NCBI GenBank assembly: GCA_009777735.1
Contig: WRLF01000008.1
Coordinates: 55,851 to 119,850 of the forward strand
Length of the DNA stretch: 64,000 nt
Origin: Treponema sp.
GTDB lineage: Bacteria; Spirochaetota; Spirochaetia; Treponematales; Breznakiellaceae
Direction: 5' to 3'
Below the pieces are notes generated by a model. The model ran no database searches. It was not told the DNA's origin and was given only the letters and a program-made list of their open reading frames with translations. Position 1 is the stretch's first letter, and every line of letters starts with the position of its first letter. The position numbers and the translations under genes are program-made. Of the stretch, positions 17,402 through 26,785 are shown in pieces.

Positions 17402-18757
17402 ATGAACAAAATATATAGTGGTATTTTCGGTGCAGTTATATTGGCATCATTGATGCTGCTGGGTGCCTGTAATATTGCGGATAGTGACACGGCGGATCGC
17501 AGGTTTGACGGGGCATGGGTCGCCTTGAGCGGGGTGCGCCTTGAGTTTAACCGGGGGAACTATACCAGAACGCCGGTGTTGGGTGAAGAGCAAACAGGAA
17601 CATTTACCATTGACGGGAAAACCATAACATTTTACCAGAGCGGTTACTCACCGGAATCATGGGAATTTACCCTGAATTTTCCCGCGCTGACCATTGGCCC
17701 GATAACATACTACCGTGACATGGACACCTTGCCCGATGAGCTGAGACGGAGCGGCGAATATAGCCGCTGGGTAAGGTATGTAGACACCGGGATTCAGTCC
17801 CTTACCGCAACTATTTTTGAATTCAGGACGACTGAGCCGATAAGGGGATATCCCAATGTGCTTGAAGGGCAGGTTCTACAGTATTCATTTTTCAGGGGGA
17901 CGTATACCCTGCGCAGCCATGCTGTTCCGGGTACCAATGTACTTACCATGAACATTACCCACATGAACGGTGTAGATCTTTCCATGTTTATTAACAGTAA
18001 TTTAATTCAACTTGAGTCGCGCTTCGATCCCGAAGCCCTCAGACCTCCAGCGGGTATGGATATATCGGATTGGTGGGTCACTGCGGTGGAGGTTGAACGA
18101 ATTTTTGAAACCGCAGCGAGCAGGATCGGTACAACCCTGCAGGAACAAACGCAGATAACGAATGCGATGAGAAGCTATTTAAGCATCATGCAAACCCCGT
18201 ATATTTATGAATATACCCTGGAGGCTGATCCCCTGCTCGTTGAAAATCACCGCACTGCCGCAGACGGCATTAACAAGCTTACCATGCGGTCAGAAGACGG
18301 CAACACATACACATATATGCTGATAAACGAGACATCCTGGGATTTTGAATATCCCGACGGTACCTCAACGGGCTTCCTTACCATTACTGATCCTGCCGAC
18401 ATCACCATTGTTGACGGTGTGCGTACCGGTGCGGACATACAGCAAGGAGGGACACGGGATTTTACCCTGGAATTCGTTGACCAGGAGCCGCCACATTGGC
18501 CTTCTACCTGGACCTGGCCGCCGGAACCGGGTACGTATGAAGTTTTCTGGCGGGTTTCCCCCTGGGATTGGGCACAATTCCCCAACGGCATAGTTCAATT
18601 TACCAATATGACAGTAGATCCGGCCAATCCATTATTGGCAACGCTGAATGTCGGGTACGCTGAAGTATTGGCTCCGATAAGGGTAGAAGTATTTGTAAGC
18701 CTGTTTGACCGGGTCGGCAATATGACAGTCAAGTTTAATATTACCCCGTTCCCGTAA
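17402..18757 (+). CDS. Lipoprotein of unknown function
   Basis: I do not recognise a family. The signal peptide ends in lipobox LLGAC. An early segment (about residues 30-100) looks like a small lipocalin-type beta domain (GTFTIDGKTITFYQSGY), and the rest appears beta-rich with no repeats. The start at 17402 is chosen because AAGGAG lies 6 bases upstream; an earlier in-frame ATG overlaps the preceding stop codon. It lies 17 bases after the beta-helix lipoprotein gene and 46 before a barrel gene, so co-expression and a shared outer-membrane location are likely. Confidence 0.7.
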   Translation: MNKIYSGIFGAVILASLMLLGACNIADSDTADRRFDGAWVALSGVRLEFNRGNYTRTPVLGEEQTGTFTIDGKTITFYQSGYSPESWEFTLNFPALTIGPITYYRDMDTLPDELRRSGEYSRWVRYVDTGIQSLTATIFEFRTTEPIRGYPNVLEGQVLQYSFFRGTYTLRSHAVPGTNVLTMNITHMNGVDLSMFINSNLIQLESRFDPEALRPPAGMDISDWWVTAVEVERIFETAASRIGTTLQEQTQITNAMRSYLSIMQTPYIYEYTLEADPLLVENHRTAADGINKLTMRSEDGNTYTYMLINETSWDFEYPDGTSTGFLTITDPADITIVDGVRTGADIQQGGTRDFTLEFVDQEPPHWPSTWTWPPEPGTYEVFWRVSPWDWAQFPNGIVQFTNMTVDPANPLLATLNVGYAEVLAPIRVEVFVSLFDRVGNMTVKFNITPFP

Positions 18758-18803
18758 TGTCCCGGATGAAATCGCATAACGAAACTTTTATTTTGGAGGT
18801 TTT

Positions 18804-20360
18804 ATGATACAGAGATTAGGAATCATATTTGCAGTCATTTTTTTATTCAGCGCTGTCAGTATCTTTGCAGAAGTTGATTTAGTGCATGACTCGGAATATA
18901 GTGAACATCATCATGAATATGAAGAGGAAAGCAGCGGTCCCATCCAGTTTAATATAGGCGGCGGCATGGACCTGGTTGTTGTTCCCCTGCAGGTCGTATC
19001 GCGTGACACGCTGGAGTACGAGGACAATGTCTGGGTCGGCGCAGGTATAGGGCGCAACTATCAGGCCAGCGGTATCCGCACCCGCCTCAATATTTCCGGC
19101 AGCTACGATGAACTGTTTGGTTTCAGAACAGACCTGTGGTTCCTGTACACGAATGACGGGACAAACCTGTGGAGCGATGCCAATTACGACACCATGGAAA
19201 TACGATTGGGCGATTACGGATTTTTATGGTGGCAGCCCCTCGACTGGTTCCGCATCAATGTAGGAAGGATATTCAACCCATCGCAGACCGGATATGTTCA
19301 CAACCATTGGCTTTCCCTGTGGAGTGTTCCCATGCTCGACGGCAACAACATCTTCAGCTATCATTACAGCGGCGGCATTGGCATACTTGCCGACTTTAGC
19401 ATCCCCAAGGTAGAAGGCCTTTCGATCTATGCCTTTATCCCGGAGTTCGGGATGCCATTTTACTCCGATGACTATGAATTCGGCTGGATGCACAACGGCA
19501 TTCTGACTCCCGGAGGGGATGTATTAAACAGCGACGATGAAGACAAGAATGCAAGCAGGCTTTTCCGGGTACTGCAGCGCACATGGATTACCGTAGGATA
19601 CGAAACCGATACATACCATGCCCGTCTGCAGTTTATCGGTGCAAACCCCGGCGGCAGGGTCAACTTTCAGGAAGATGTAGACGGACGCATGGAAAACACC
19701 GATCCGTTCCTGTTACGTGTTTCCTTCAGCGCCCCCCGTTTTGAAGCGGCTTTTGCCTATACCGGTATTGAAAACCTTGTTTTGGATATGGGACTCAAGA
19801 CCTGGCTGCCGGTGTCAAACTGGATATCAGACACGTGGAGCCAGGATGTTGACAACCCCGGCTATATCAGGCTGACAGAAACCGGAACATACTGGGGCGG
19901 TTTTGGTTTTGGCCTGGGGGTCTCCTATTCCGGCTTATTTGACAGCAGCCTCGTGTTAAACTTCCGTGCAGACGGGGACATGTTCAGGCGGTGGAGCGGG
20001 GTAAATCCGAACAGCGGCATTGAGACGGTAATAACAAACCCCATAAGACTGTCTTTCCATGTCTGGCCGGAATACACTTTTACCAACGGAATGGAACTTA
20101 CCCTGAGCGCCGGCCTGAATTATGTGGGCCGTAACACTGTCGATGAGGGCGGGTCAAACCCCAACGACCATGAAGATTACAAACTGAACTGGGAACGATC
20201 CCACAGGATCCGTTTTGGGGCGGGTCTTGCATTGATGGTTCCGCTGGTCGGGCATAGTTCGGTGAATTTAGGGCTTGCCTACCGCCACGGTACGGCGGAC
20301 ATTCATGGCGGCGAAGCGCAAGTTTTCTCTGTCCCGATCATGTTCTATTACCACTGGTAG
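18804..20360 (+). CDS. Outer-membrane beta-barrel protein
   Basis: A Sec signal peptide (residues 1-22, ending SIFA) is followed by a His- and Glu-rich stretch (HDSEYSEHHHEYEEE) that could bind metal. About 470 residues then alternate aromatic beta strands and loops. The last residue is Trp after FYYH, a typical C-terminal strand signal for BAM insertion. It could be a porin or surface antigen. TTGGAGG lies just before the ATG. It is the only barrel in the operon and may be the channel partner of the flanking lipoproteins. Confidence 0.72.
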   Translation: MIQRLGIIFAVIFLFSAVSIFAEVDLVHDSEYSEHHHEYEEESSGPIQFNIGGGMDLVVVPLQVVSRDTLEYEDNVWVGAGIGRNYQASGIRTRLNISGSYDELFGFRTDLWFLYTNDGTNLWSDANYDTMEIRLGDYGFLWWQPLDWFRINVGRIFNPSQTGYVHNHWLSLWSVPMLDGNNIFSYHYSGGIGILADFSIPKVEGLSIYAFIPEFGMPFYSDDYEFGWMHNGILTPGGDVLNSDDEDKNASRLFRVLQRTWITVGYETDTYHARLQFIGANPGGRVNFQEDVDGRMENTDPFLLRVSFSAPRFEAAFAYTGIENLVLDMGLKTWLPVSNWISDTWSQDVDNPGYIRLTETGTYWGGFGFGLGVSYSGLFDSSLVLNFRADGDMFRRWSGVNPNSGIETVITNPIRLSFHVWPEYTFTNGMELTLSAGLNYVGRNTVDEGGSNPNDHEDYKLNWERSHRIRFGAGLALMVPLVGHSSVNLGLAYRHGTADIHGGEAQVFSVPIMFYYHW

Positions 20361-20399
20361 TGTACGAAGGAAAAAAGCATCATGCAGGAGTTAAAAAAA

Positions 20400-21644
20400 A
20401 TGAAAAAAATATCCCGGTACCTGATCTTGGTTGCTGTTTGTTATCTGTTGTTTGCCAATACCGCTTGCCCGGTTAGTGAAGGCGGTTATCCCCTCATGGT
20501 TAATTCCCCTGCCAATGTTTACATGCACCGGGGGCAATTCAGGTTGTTTACCATTACAAGAGAAGGAAAGGCAATAACAGATGCCGTTTGGTCGGTCAGC
20601 GGCGCTTCAACTCCTTCTTCTTATACCAGGATAGACAATGGCTTTTTATTCATAGCCTATGACGAATACCTCAGCGTACTGGATGTACGGGCAGATTTGC
20701 AGGGGCAATTCGTGCGGATTACCGTTCATGTTCTCCCTTCTTCTGCGGAGATTCAAATCCCCGGAGGTGATGATATCTACCCGCAGGGGCATTATGACCT
20801 TACCCCCGGCACCGGCACAAGGATTAGCGCCGAGTCACATGGCGGGTTTTCCCTGGATTGGACGTGGTCTGTTGTAGGGGATCCCCCCGGAATCGTCATT
20901 TATTGGGATTCTTCTTCCTGGTCCTGGCAGTTGGGGCTGTCGGCTAATGTGCAGGCGGGAACATCTTTTATCATTCGTGCTGAAGATGCCGATGACTCTG
21001 ACATATTCGCCTACGCAACCATTACTGCCCGCGAGCCGGAGATTACCGGAGTGAAGATAGAGTTGAATACAGGTAATTCCCTTATCAAGGGTAAGGAGAA
21101 TTATTTTTCCGCATTTCGTGAAGTGTCCGGGCCGGTTCCGGGCTGGCCTTCCTGGGAATGGGACATTGTAAGCCCCGGTTCTGCAGACCTGCATCCCGAT
21201 ACCGGCTTTGTCATCGATTTTTTGGTAGGAGAGTATTTATTTATCCATGAGGATGAAACCGCCTCAACAATCACCGTACGGGCCACCCTTTTTGGCACAG
21301 ATTTGATGGAAGAACTGACACTTTCCGTCACAAGCCCGTTGATAACGATTTCTTCTCCCGGCACCCTGGAGGTCGCTAAAGGGAGCAGTATTTCTCTTAC
21401 TGCCGACATTGCCGCCGGAGTTACCTATGACAGTGTTGACTGGATGGTCCAGGCAGGGGGCTGGTGGGGGTTCCCCCACGAGGACACAGATATAATCCCC
21501 ACAAGCGATCCCTTAACCGTGGAATTATACGTATCTCCTGCCGAAGAGCAGGATGTACTCATTGTGCAGGCTTACTTGTATGGGGTGCCCGGTTACGATA
21601 TATTCGCCCCCTATGCCGAGGTTGAAGTAATTATATTACCTTGA
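20400..21644 (+). CDS. Ig-like surface lipoprotein
   Basis: The signal peptide ends in a loose spirochaetal lipobox (FANTAC). Residues about 35-120, 210-305 and 310-418 look like bacterial Ig-type (Big_2-like) domains, with SSPGTLEVAKGSSISLTADI as the clearest start. No catalytic motif is seen. The start at 20400 has GGAG 8 bases upstream; an in-frame ATG at 20382 is possible but would place six extra residues before the positively charged signal-peptide start. It follows the barrel gene by about 40 bases. Confidence 0.68.
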   Translation: MKKISRYLILVAVCYLLFANTACPVSEGGYPLMVNSPANVYMHRGQFRLFTITREGKAITDAVWSVSGASTPSSYTRIDNGFLFIAYDEYLSVLDVRADLQGQFVRITVHVLPSSAEIQIPGGDDIYPQGHYDLTPGTGTRISAESHGGFSLDWTWSVVGDPPGIVIYWDSSSWSWQLGLSANVQAGTSFIIRAEDADDSDIFAYATITAREPEITGVKIELNTGNSLIKGKENYFSAFREVSGPVPGWPSWEWDIVSPGSADLHPDTGFVIDFLVGEYLFIHEDETASTITVRATLFGTDLMEELTLSVTSPLITISSPGTLEVAKGSSISLTADIAAGVTYDSVDWMVQAGGWWGFPHEDTDIIPTSDPLTVELYVSPAEEQDVLIVQAYLYGVPGYDIFAPYAEVEVIILP

Positions 21645-21704
21645 TTTTATTTTATGAATAACGATACGTTCGTTATAAAATTTGCTGCCCGAGGAGGTGC
21701 AATT

Positions 21705-23714
21705 ATGAGAAGACATTTTTGGATAATGCCATCCCTGATGATGGTACTGGCGCTTACCGTGACAGGCTGTCCCACTGAGACATCGCCTGCCGGAGGTGAC
21801 TCAAGGGTCATCGTTCTTTTTGACGCTAACGGCGGAACATTTGCAGGCGGACCAACTTTCCCCGTATCTATCCCTATGAACACTGCCGTTACCCTGCCGC
21901 AAGACCCAACATGGGACGATCTTGTTTTAATCGGCTGGTCTTTGAATATTGACGGAACAGCCCCCTGGAATTTTTCCACTCCCGTCAGCCACGACATAAT
22001 CCTGTATGCAAGATGGGAGGGTATCCGCCATCTTGTTACATTCGACCTCCAGGGCGCAAGTCCCGCTGATTTTAACTGGAGGCCTGTACACTATTGGCTG
22101 ACAGATACTCCCATTCTTGAGCCATTTAATGAACCCTTTCGTGATGGATATGATTTTATCGGCTGGTATGCGGATGCGGCAGGAACTACTCCATGGGATT
22201 TTTCAACGCTGATTACCGAGCCAGTCACCATCTATGCAATATGGGACTATATCTTTACGGTTACTTTTGATTCTAATGGCGGAACTCCCGTCCCCGACCA
22301 GAAAATTCGGCTTGATCAAACTGCAACAGAACCCCCGGTTCCCTCAAGAACAGGCACACCGACCACAGCGGGTCTGTATCGGGAATCAGACTGGAACAAT
22401 TGGGTATTTACATTTAATGGTTGGTTTCTCGGCAGCAGTTCCACCCCGTTTGATTTTAATACCCCGATTAACGGGGACATTACTCTGGCTGCCCGGTGGA
22501 CAGCTCCGAATATTCAACCTATTACTCTTTCTGGCCCCAATAGTATTGTCAATCGTGCCATAGATTATGTAGATACTAACGCTGGGTCCTATGTCCTGGC
22601 CTTGGATACAGACGTAACTGTTAATCGGCAATGGGCCATAGATTCGGGACTGGGGTTATTCACTCACACTTGGCTTGAAGCAAATAAAATTACGCTGATC
22701 GGTTTAGGCAGTCCTAAGATAATCCGCCCCCAACTCCAAGGTTTGCTATTCTTTATTATGGGTAGTGCCGAACTGGTCATTGGAGAGAACATTATTCTTG
22801 CAGGAATTGCCAATTTAGGTGTAAATAATGTGTCACTCGTGCAAACAGAACTCGGTGGGTCATTTGTCATGCTTGAAGGGTCAGCAATAATATTAAATAA
22901 TGCTACTGCTGATGGTGATATTTATGGGGGTGCTGCAGTATCGTTATCGCTTGGATGGTTCGGGGCCGGCGGTTCCTCATTTACGATGAAAGGTGGTGAA
23001 ATTACAAGCAATATAACTCCTGGTTTTGTCAATGGATCCAGTGGGTTACATGTAGGAGCGGGGGCAACCGTGGACCTGCAGGGCGGAGCAATAATAGAGA
23101 ACTTGGAGTTCTGGGATGGTACTTACTATTTATTCACTGATGTATTCATCCAATCGGGAGCTAGCAATAACGCATCCAGTATTACCCTTTCGGGAGAATC
23201 TTTTATCGACATTGTAAATATTCAATCCACTGTAGCAGCCAGGAATACGCTCGGCATTGGCTCAAACTGGTTGGGTAGTGTAGGAACAGTTAACTTTTTA
23301 GGGCAACAATTAATTGCTACGGTTGTCGGTTGGTGGCGGAATCAGCCCTTACTGACCGGACAAGTTACCGCCGTTGATGTTAACTATGTTGGACTCGGTA
23401 TTTTTATCCATGTTAATGCTGCTGGCACTAATTGGACTGGTACATTAGTGGAAGATCACTTACAGCTTGTATTCGATGCAGGCGTTGGCAGGCTGGTGGC
23501 AGCAAGCGGACCTAGCCCCAACATATTGCCCAATTTTAGCCAGCATTCACACAGTACCCGCAGGGCGCAGAGTCCTAATGCGCTGCGCAGCCAAATGCAG
23601 AACTTCCATTCATTACAGCCATTGGGAACAGGCTTTGAACAACGCGCTACTAACACCGAACGACAGCTCGCCCCCGTAGTAAACTTAGGTACTATTAATC
23701 GCCGCCTCCGGTAA
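21705..23714 (+). CDS. Lipoprotein with three InlB B-repeats and a beta-helix region
   Basis: GAGGAGGT lies just before the ATG at 21705, which gives a signal peptide ending in lipobox LTVTGC. Three InlB B/Listeria-Bacteroides repeats follow (about residues 28-102, 105-180, 182-262), each starting like VTFDSNGG and ending in ARW or AIW. Residues about 265-560 have a few G-G-x-I-x-x-N coils like the first gene of the operon (SFTMKGGEITSNI). The C-terminus is Asn- and Arg-rich. It is the last gene of the operon and a terminator follows. A surface-exposed binding role is inferred. Confidence 0.78.
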   Translation: MRRHFWIMPSLMMVLALTVTGCPTETSPAGGDSRVIVLFDANGGTFAGGPTFPVSIPMNTAVTLPQDPTWDDLVLIGWSLNIDGTAPWNFSTPVSHDIILYARWEGIRHLVTFDLQGASPADFNWRPVHYWLTDTPILEPFNEPFRDGYDFIGWYADAAGTTPWDFSTLITEPVTIYAIWDYIFTVTFDSNGGTPVPDQKIRLDQTATEPPVPSRTGTPTTAGLYRESDWNNWVFTFNGWFLGSSSTPFDFNTPINGDITLAARWTAPNIQPITLSGPNSIVNRAIDYVDTNAGSYVLALDTDVTVNRQWAIDSGLGLFTHTWLEANKITLIGLGSPKIIRPQLQGLLFFIMGSAELVIGENIILAGIANLGVNNVSLVQTELGGSFVMLEGSAIILNNATADGDIYGGAAVSLSLGWFGAGGSSFTMKGGEITSNITPGFVNGSSGLHVGAGATVDLQGGAIIENLEFWDGTYYLFTDVFIQSGASNNASSITLSGESFIDIVNIQSTVAARNTLGIGSNWLGSVGTVNFLGQQLIATVVGWWRNQPLLTGQVTAVDVNYVGLGIFIHVNAAGTNWTGTLVEDHLQLVFDAGVGRLVAASGPSPNILPNFSQHSHSTRRAQSPNALRSQMQNFHSLQPLGTGFEQRATNTERQLAPVVNLGTINRRLR

Positions 23715-23748
23715 GTGCCCACAGCCCATTGCGTTAAGTAAAACCAAA

Positions 23749-23783
23749 AACCCGGCTCTCAATTGAGGTGCCGGGTTTTTTTA
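23749..23783 (+). terminator. Intrinsic terminator of the lipoprotein operon
   Basis: The stem AACCCGGC (23749-23756) pairs with GCCGGGTT (23770-23777), with a 13-base loop and a T-run that continues to about 23782. It lies 35 bases after the last stop codon. Confidence 0.9.
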
Positions 23784-23873
23784 TTGATACACCCAGGTGT
23801 CAGTCAAAATTATTTGCCTGGTTTCGATCAGTGCGGGGTAAACCATATTATAGATAATTTTATACGGTATTAA

Positions 23874-23903
23874 TTGAAATTCGGTAAAATGTCATTGTAA
23901 ATT
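23874..23903 (+). promoter_or_regulatory. Putative promoter of the methyltransferase gene
   Basis: TTGAAA at 23874-23879, an 18-base spacer and TAAATT at 23898-23903, in an AT-rich stretch 45 bases before the chosen start codon. Confidence 0.4.
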
Positions 23904-23947
23904 TGACGAATTGCCTTTATCATGGATTTGTATACCGGAAGAAAAAA

Positions 23948-24814
23948 ATGAAACCAGTTCAACAACATTTTGATCTTGTTGACAAAACACTCGATCCAAA
24001 AGATCATTTTGCAAAAATACTCTCAAAATCCCTAAAGGATTTTAATCCTTTTTATAAATTAAAAAATGCTGTAATTTTTAATGAAGATAGTCTGAAAATA
24101 TTACATTCTATTCCGGAAAATTCTATAGATATGATTTTTGCAGATCCCCCTTATATGTTGTCAAATAATGGTTTTTCATGCCGGAACGGAAAAAGAGTTA
24201 ATGTAAATAAGGGAAAGTGGGATAAAAGTAATGGTTTTGAAGAAGATACGATTTTTCACAATGAATGGATTTCTGCTTGTCATCGTATTTTAAAACCTGA
24301 AGGAACTATATGGATTTCAGGTACTTATCATAGTATTTATCAATGCGGCTATCTTTTGCTAAAAAATAATTTTCATATTTTAAATGATATTGCATGGTTT
24401 AAACCAAATGCATCACCCAATTTAAGCTGTCGTTTTTTTACCGCATCTCATGAAACAATTATTTGGGCTCGTAAAGATAAAAAAGCAAAACATACATTCA
24501 ATTATAAATTGATGAAGAATGGTCTTTTTCCCGAAGATAAATTAAAAACAGAAAATGCGCAAATGAGATCTGTTTGGTCAATGACAACACCTAAAATCGG
24601 TGAAAAAGAATATGGAAAACATCCCACCCAAAAACCATTTGATCTTTTAAAAAGAATTGTACTTGCATCTACTAAAGAAAATGATATTGTACTTGATCCA
24701 TTCTGCGGTAGTGGCACTACAGGAGTTGCTTGTAGATATATGAAAAATCGTTTCTTTATTGGCATAGAAATAGATAAAAAATATTGTGAATTAGCAAAAA
24801 AAAGATTATTGTAA
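23948..24814 (+). CDS. DpnA-like adenine-specific DNA methyltransferase, solitary
   Basis: SAM-dependent DNA amino-methyltransferase. The catalytic motif DPPY (residues 66-69) precedes the SAM-binding motif DPFCGSGTTG (from residue 250), the order of the beta class. Stretches such as FADPPYMLS, ILKPEGTIWISG, NASPNLSCRFFTAS, ETIIWARKDKKAKHTFNY and GKHPTQKP closely follow DpnA (M.DpnII-B) of Streptococcus, which methylates adenine in GATC and also single-stranded DNA. GATC is therefore the likely target (inference). No restriction enzyme or second methylase is adjacent. The gene is strikingly more AT-rich than its neighbours, a sign of transfer. GGAAG, 6 bases before the ATG at 23948, decides the start. 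Confidence 0.9.
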   Translation: MKPVQQHFDLVDKTLDPKDHFAKILSKSLKDFNPFYKLKNAVIFNEDSLKILHSIPENSIDMIFADPPYMLSNNGFSCRNGKRVNVNKGKWDKSNGFEEDTIFHNEWISACHRILKPEGTIWISGTYHSIYQCGYLLLKNNFHILNDIAWFKPNASPNLSCRFFTASHETIIWARKDKKAKHTFNYKLMKNGLFPEDKLKTENAQMRSVWSMTTPKIGEKEYGKHPTQKPFDLLKRIVLASTKENDIVLDPFCGSGTTGVACRYMKNRFFIGIEIDKKYCELAKKRLL

Positions 24815-24844
24815 AAAAAGGCGCAACGTATTAAAACCGGTTGC
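24813..24844 (-). terminator. Possible terminator of the opp operon
   Basis: On the minus strand, GCAAC (24844-24840) pairs with GTTGC (24827-24823) and a run of seven T follows at 24819-24813. The stem is only 5 bases, so it is weak. It lies just past the last gene of the leftward operon and overlaps the end of the methyltransferase gene. Confidence 0.4.
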
Positions 24845-24849
24845 CGTTT

Positions 24850-25200
24850 TCAGGCCAGGGCAAGCTGCACAATGCCTGTATTGACTATGACTGTTATCCC
24901 GATAAAAAGTAACTCATAGGCTTTTCTTCGTTTTAGTTCACGCTGTTCCAAAAAACGCTCTGCAAATGTGCTGTGGTCGGCAAGTTTGTCCGGTGTAAAG
25001 AGGCGGAAAGGGATAATCATTACGGTCAGAGCGGTACAAAGTATAACAGCACCGGCCAGAAAGTTAGCGTTAAAAATAATCCTGAGGTTAATATCCTGCC
25101 GGGTGATAAACAGGTATGCACTCACCGCCAAGCTTGTAATTACTATGATGCATATAGATGTGATGACAATTCTTAAAATCGTCTTCAAAAATTTCCGCAA
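24850..25200 (-). CDS. Small three-helix membrane protein, unknown
   Basis: A 116-residue protein with hydrophobic segments at about residues 8-32, 45-66 and 95-114 and a charged stretch between the last two (FAERFLEQRELKRRKAYELL). I recognise no family. It starts with TTG, 30 bases after the second binding-protein gene, and is the last gene of the leftward opp operon. An accessory role with the transporter is possible but nothing in the sequence shows it. Confidence 0.55.
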   Translation of the reverse strand: MRKFLKTILRIVITSICIIVITSLAVSAYLFITRQDINLRIIFNANFLAGAVILCTALTVMIIPFRLFTPDKLADHSTFAERFLEQRELKRRKAYELLFIGITVIVNTGIVQLALA

Positions 25201-25230
25201 GTATTACAGGTTCCTGTGTTTTCCGGAGTC

Positions 25231-26748
25231 CTATTCAAAGTATATATTCCAGAGAATGTGGTGGCCTGCCGGATTCGGCGAGAAGCCTCTAAGCTCCGGG
25301 CGGCTGGCATTCAGCTCTTCGCCGGTCCTCAGGAATATCCATGGGGCCTCGTCACGGATTATGGTTTGGGCTTCAAAGTATATTTGCTCCCGAATTGCAG
25401 GATCGGTTTCCTGCCGGCCCCGGTCAAGCAGGGTATCGAGTCCGGAATTTGAGTAAAATGTCCGGTTACCTGCAGCGCCAAAGCTGTCTGTATGGAAGAG
25501 GGGGTACATGCCGTAGTCGGGATCTCCGGTTACGGAAACCCAGCCAAGGATAAACATATCATGCTCGCCCCTCTGGGTCATTTCCAGATAGGCTGCCCAT
25601 TCAAGGATCCGCACATCCACATGAATGCCTACCTGTGCCAGCATGTTCTGGATAATTTCGGCTACATCAAGGCGCTGCGCATTCCCTTCATTCGTGACAA
25701 TTGATGTGGAAAAGCCGTTGGAGAATCCCGCTTCGGCCAGTAATTGCCGCGCCCGCTCCTGATCGAAGGGGAAAGGTTCAAGCCTGTTTGCAGCAGAAGC
25801 CCATACCATGTTGTTGATGGGGCCCCTGGCAACGCTGCCGGTGTTCCAGTATGCGGCCCTCAGAAGGGCTTCTTTGTCCAGGGCATAGTTAATGGCCTGG
25901 CGTACCCTTGGATCGTTAAAGGGCACTCTTTGGGCATTAAAGCCGATATAGTCAATCGCAAGGCTGTCGGAACGGATCATGCGCAAGTCGGAAGCTTCAA
26001 CATGGGATACATCACTGGCGGCAACACCGTATATAAGGTCAATTTCACCGGTTTCCAGAGTAATAAGTCTTGTTGAGGAGTCAGAAATGAAACGGAAGCT
26101 TATATTTTCGAGCCGTGCAGGGCCTTCGAAGTAGTCGTCAAAACGGGTCAACTCAAGGCTTGTCCCGGTTACCCAACTGACAAACTGCATGGGGCCGGTG
26201 CCGACAGGATTGCGGGCATATTCTATTTCGCCCTGTTCCATGACGGCCCTTCGGCTGACTATGGACATGGCAGTGTGCCCCAGATGGTTAATAAACGGCA
26301 CAAACGGATACTCCAGGGTGATAAGGATTTCGTAATCATTGACAATGTCGACACTGGCGATCATGCCGGTAATATGGCCGATATTGGGCGATCCTGCGGC
26401 CCTTTCCAGGGAGAATTGCACATCCGAGGCGCTCAGGGTGTCGCCGTTGTGAAAGTTGATCCCCTGCCTCAGAAAAAGCCTGAGCCTGGCGGGATCCTCC
26501 CAGTACCAACTTTCCGCAAGGCTGGGAACCGGCGCCATTTGTTCATCCAGATTAACGAGGGTGCTGTAAATCTGCTTCATCACCTGTGACGAAGGCTGAT
26601 CGTTCGTCATAATCGGATCCAGTGACACCGGTTGGGAAGGCATACCAACAATGACCGTGTCCGCACTTCTCGTCTGTCCCGGGCACCCGGTAAAAATTAT
26701 CGCGGCTGCGATTACGCAAACCACTGTTAACCAATTTTTCATTTTCAT
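25231..26748 (-). CDS. Oligopeptide/dipeptide-type binding lipoprotein (second copy)
   Basis: Family 5 solute-binding protein for the adjacent ABC transporter. The start at 26748 has GGAGG 6 bases upstream and gives a signal peptide with lipobox IIFTGC. Family landmarks include QPVSLDPIMTNDQPSSQ, LFLRQGINFHNGDTLSASDV, NPVGTGPMQFVSW and GFNAQRVPFNDPRVRQAINY. The 505 residues are normal family length. It has a tandem paralogue upstream, which suggests two substrates served by one permease. The ligand is probably peptide, but family 5 proteins also bind nickel, haem and sugars. Confidence 0.88.
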   Translation of the reverse strand: MKMKNWLTVVCVIAAAIIFTGCPGQTRSADTVIVGMPSQPVSLDPIMTNDQPSSQVMKQIYSTLVNLDEQMAPVPSLAESWYWEDPARLRLFLRQGINFHNGDTLSASDVQFSLERAAGSPNIGHITGMIASVDIVNDYEILITLEYPFVPFINHLGHTAMSIVSRRAVMEQGEIEYARNPVGTGPMQFVSWVTGTSLELTRFDDYFEGPARLENISFRFISDSSTRLITLETGEIDLIYGVAASDVSHVEASDLRMIRSDSLAIDYIGFNAQRVPFNDPRVRQAINYALDKEALLRAAYWNTGSVARGPINNMVWASAANRLEPFPFDQERARQLLAEAGFSNGFSTSIVTNEGNAQRLDVAEIIQNMLAQVGIHVDVRILEWAAYLEMTQRGEHDMFILGWVSVTGDPDYGMYPLFHTDSFGAAGNRTFYSNSGLDTLLDRGRQETDPAIREQIYFEAQTIIRDEAPWIFLRTGEELNASRPELRGFSPNPAGHHILWNIYFE

Positions 26749-26764
26749 ATTAAACCTCCAAAAC

Positions 26765-26777
26765 GGTGCCTGGCACC
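26765..26777. repeat. Short palindrome GGTGCCTGGCACC
   Basis: A 13-base near-perfect palindrome in the 37-base gap between the two binding-protein genes, 6 bases from the Shine-Dalgarno of the second. It could fold in the mRNA and tune expression of the second binding protein, or be a remnant of a REP-type repeat. Confidence 0.5.
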
Positions 26778-26785
26778 ATATATAT

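Noticed and set aside
23715..24850. A restriction-modification cassette around the methyltransferase
   Set aside because: No frame of nuclease size or motif lies between the terminator at 23783 and the opposing operon.
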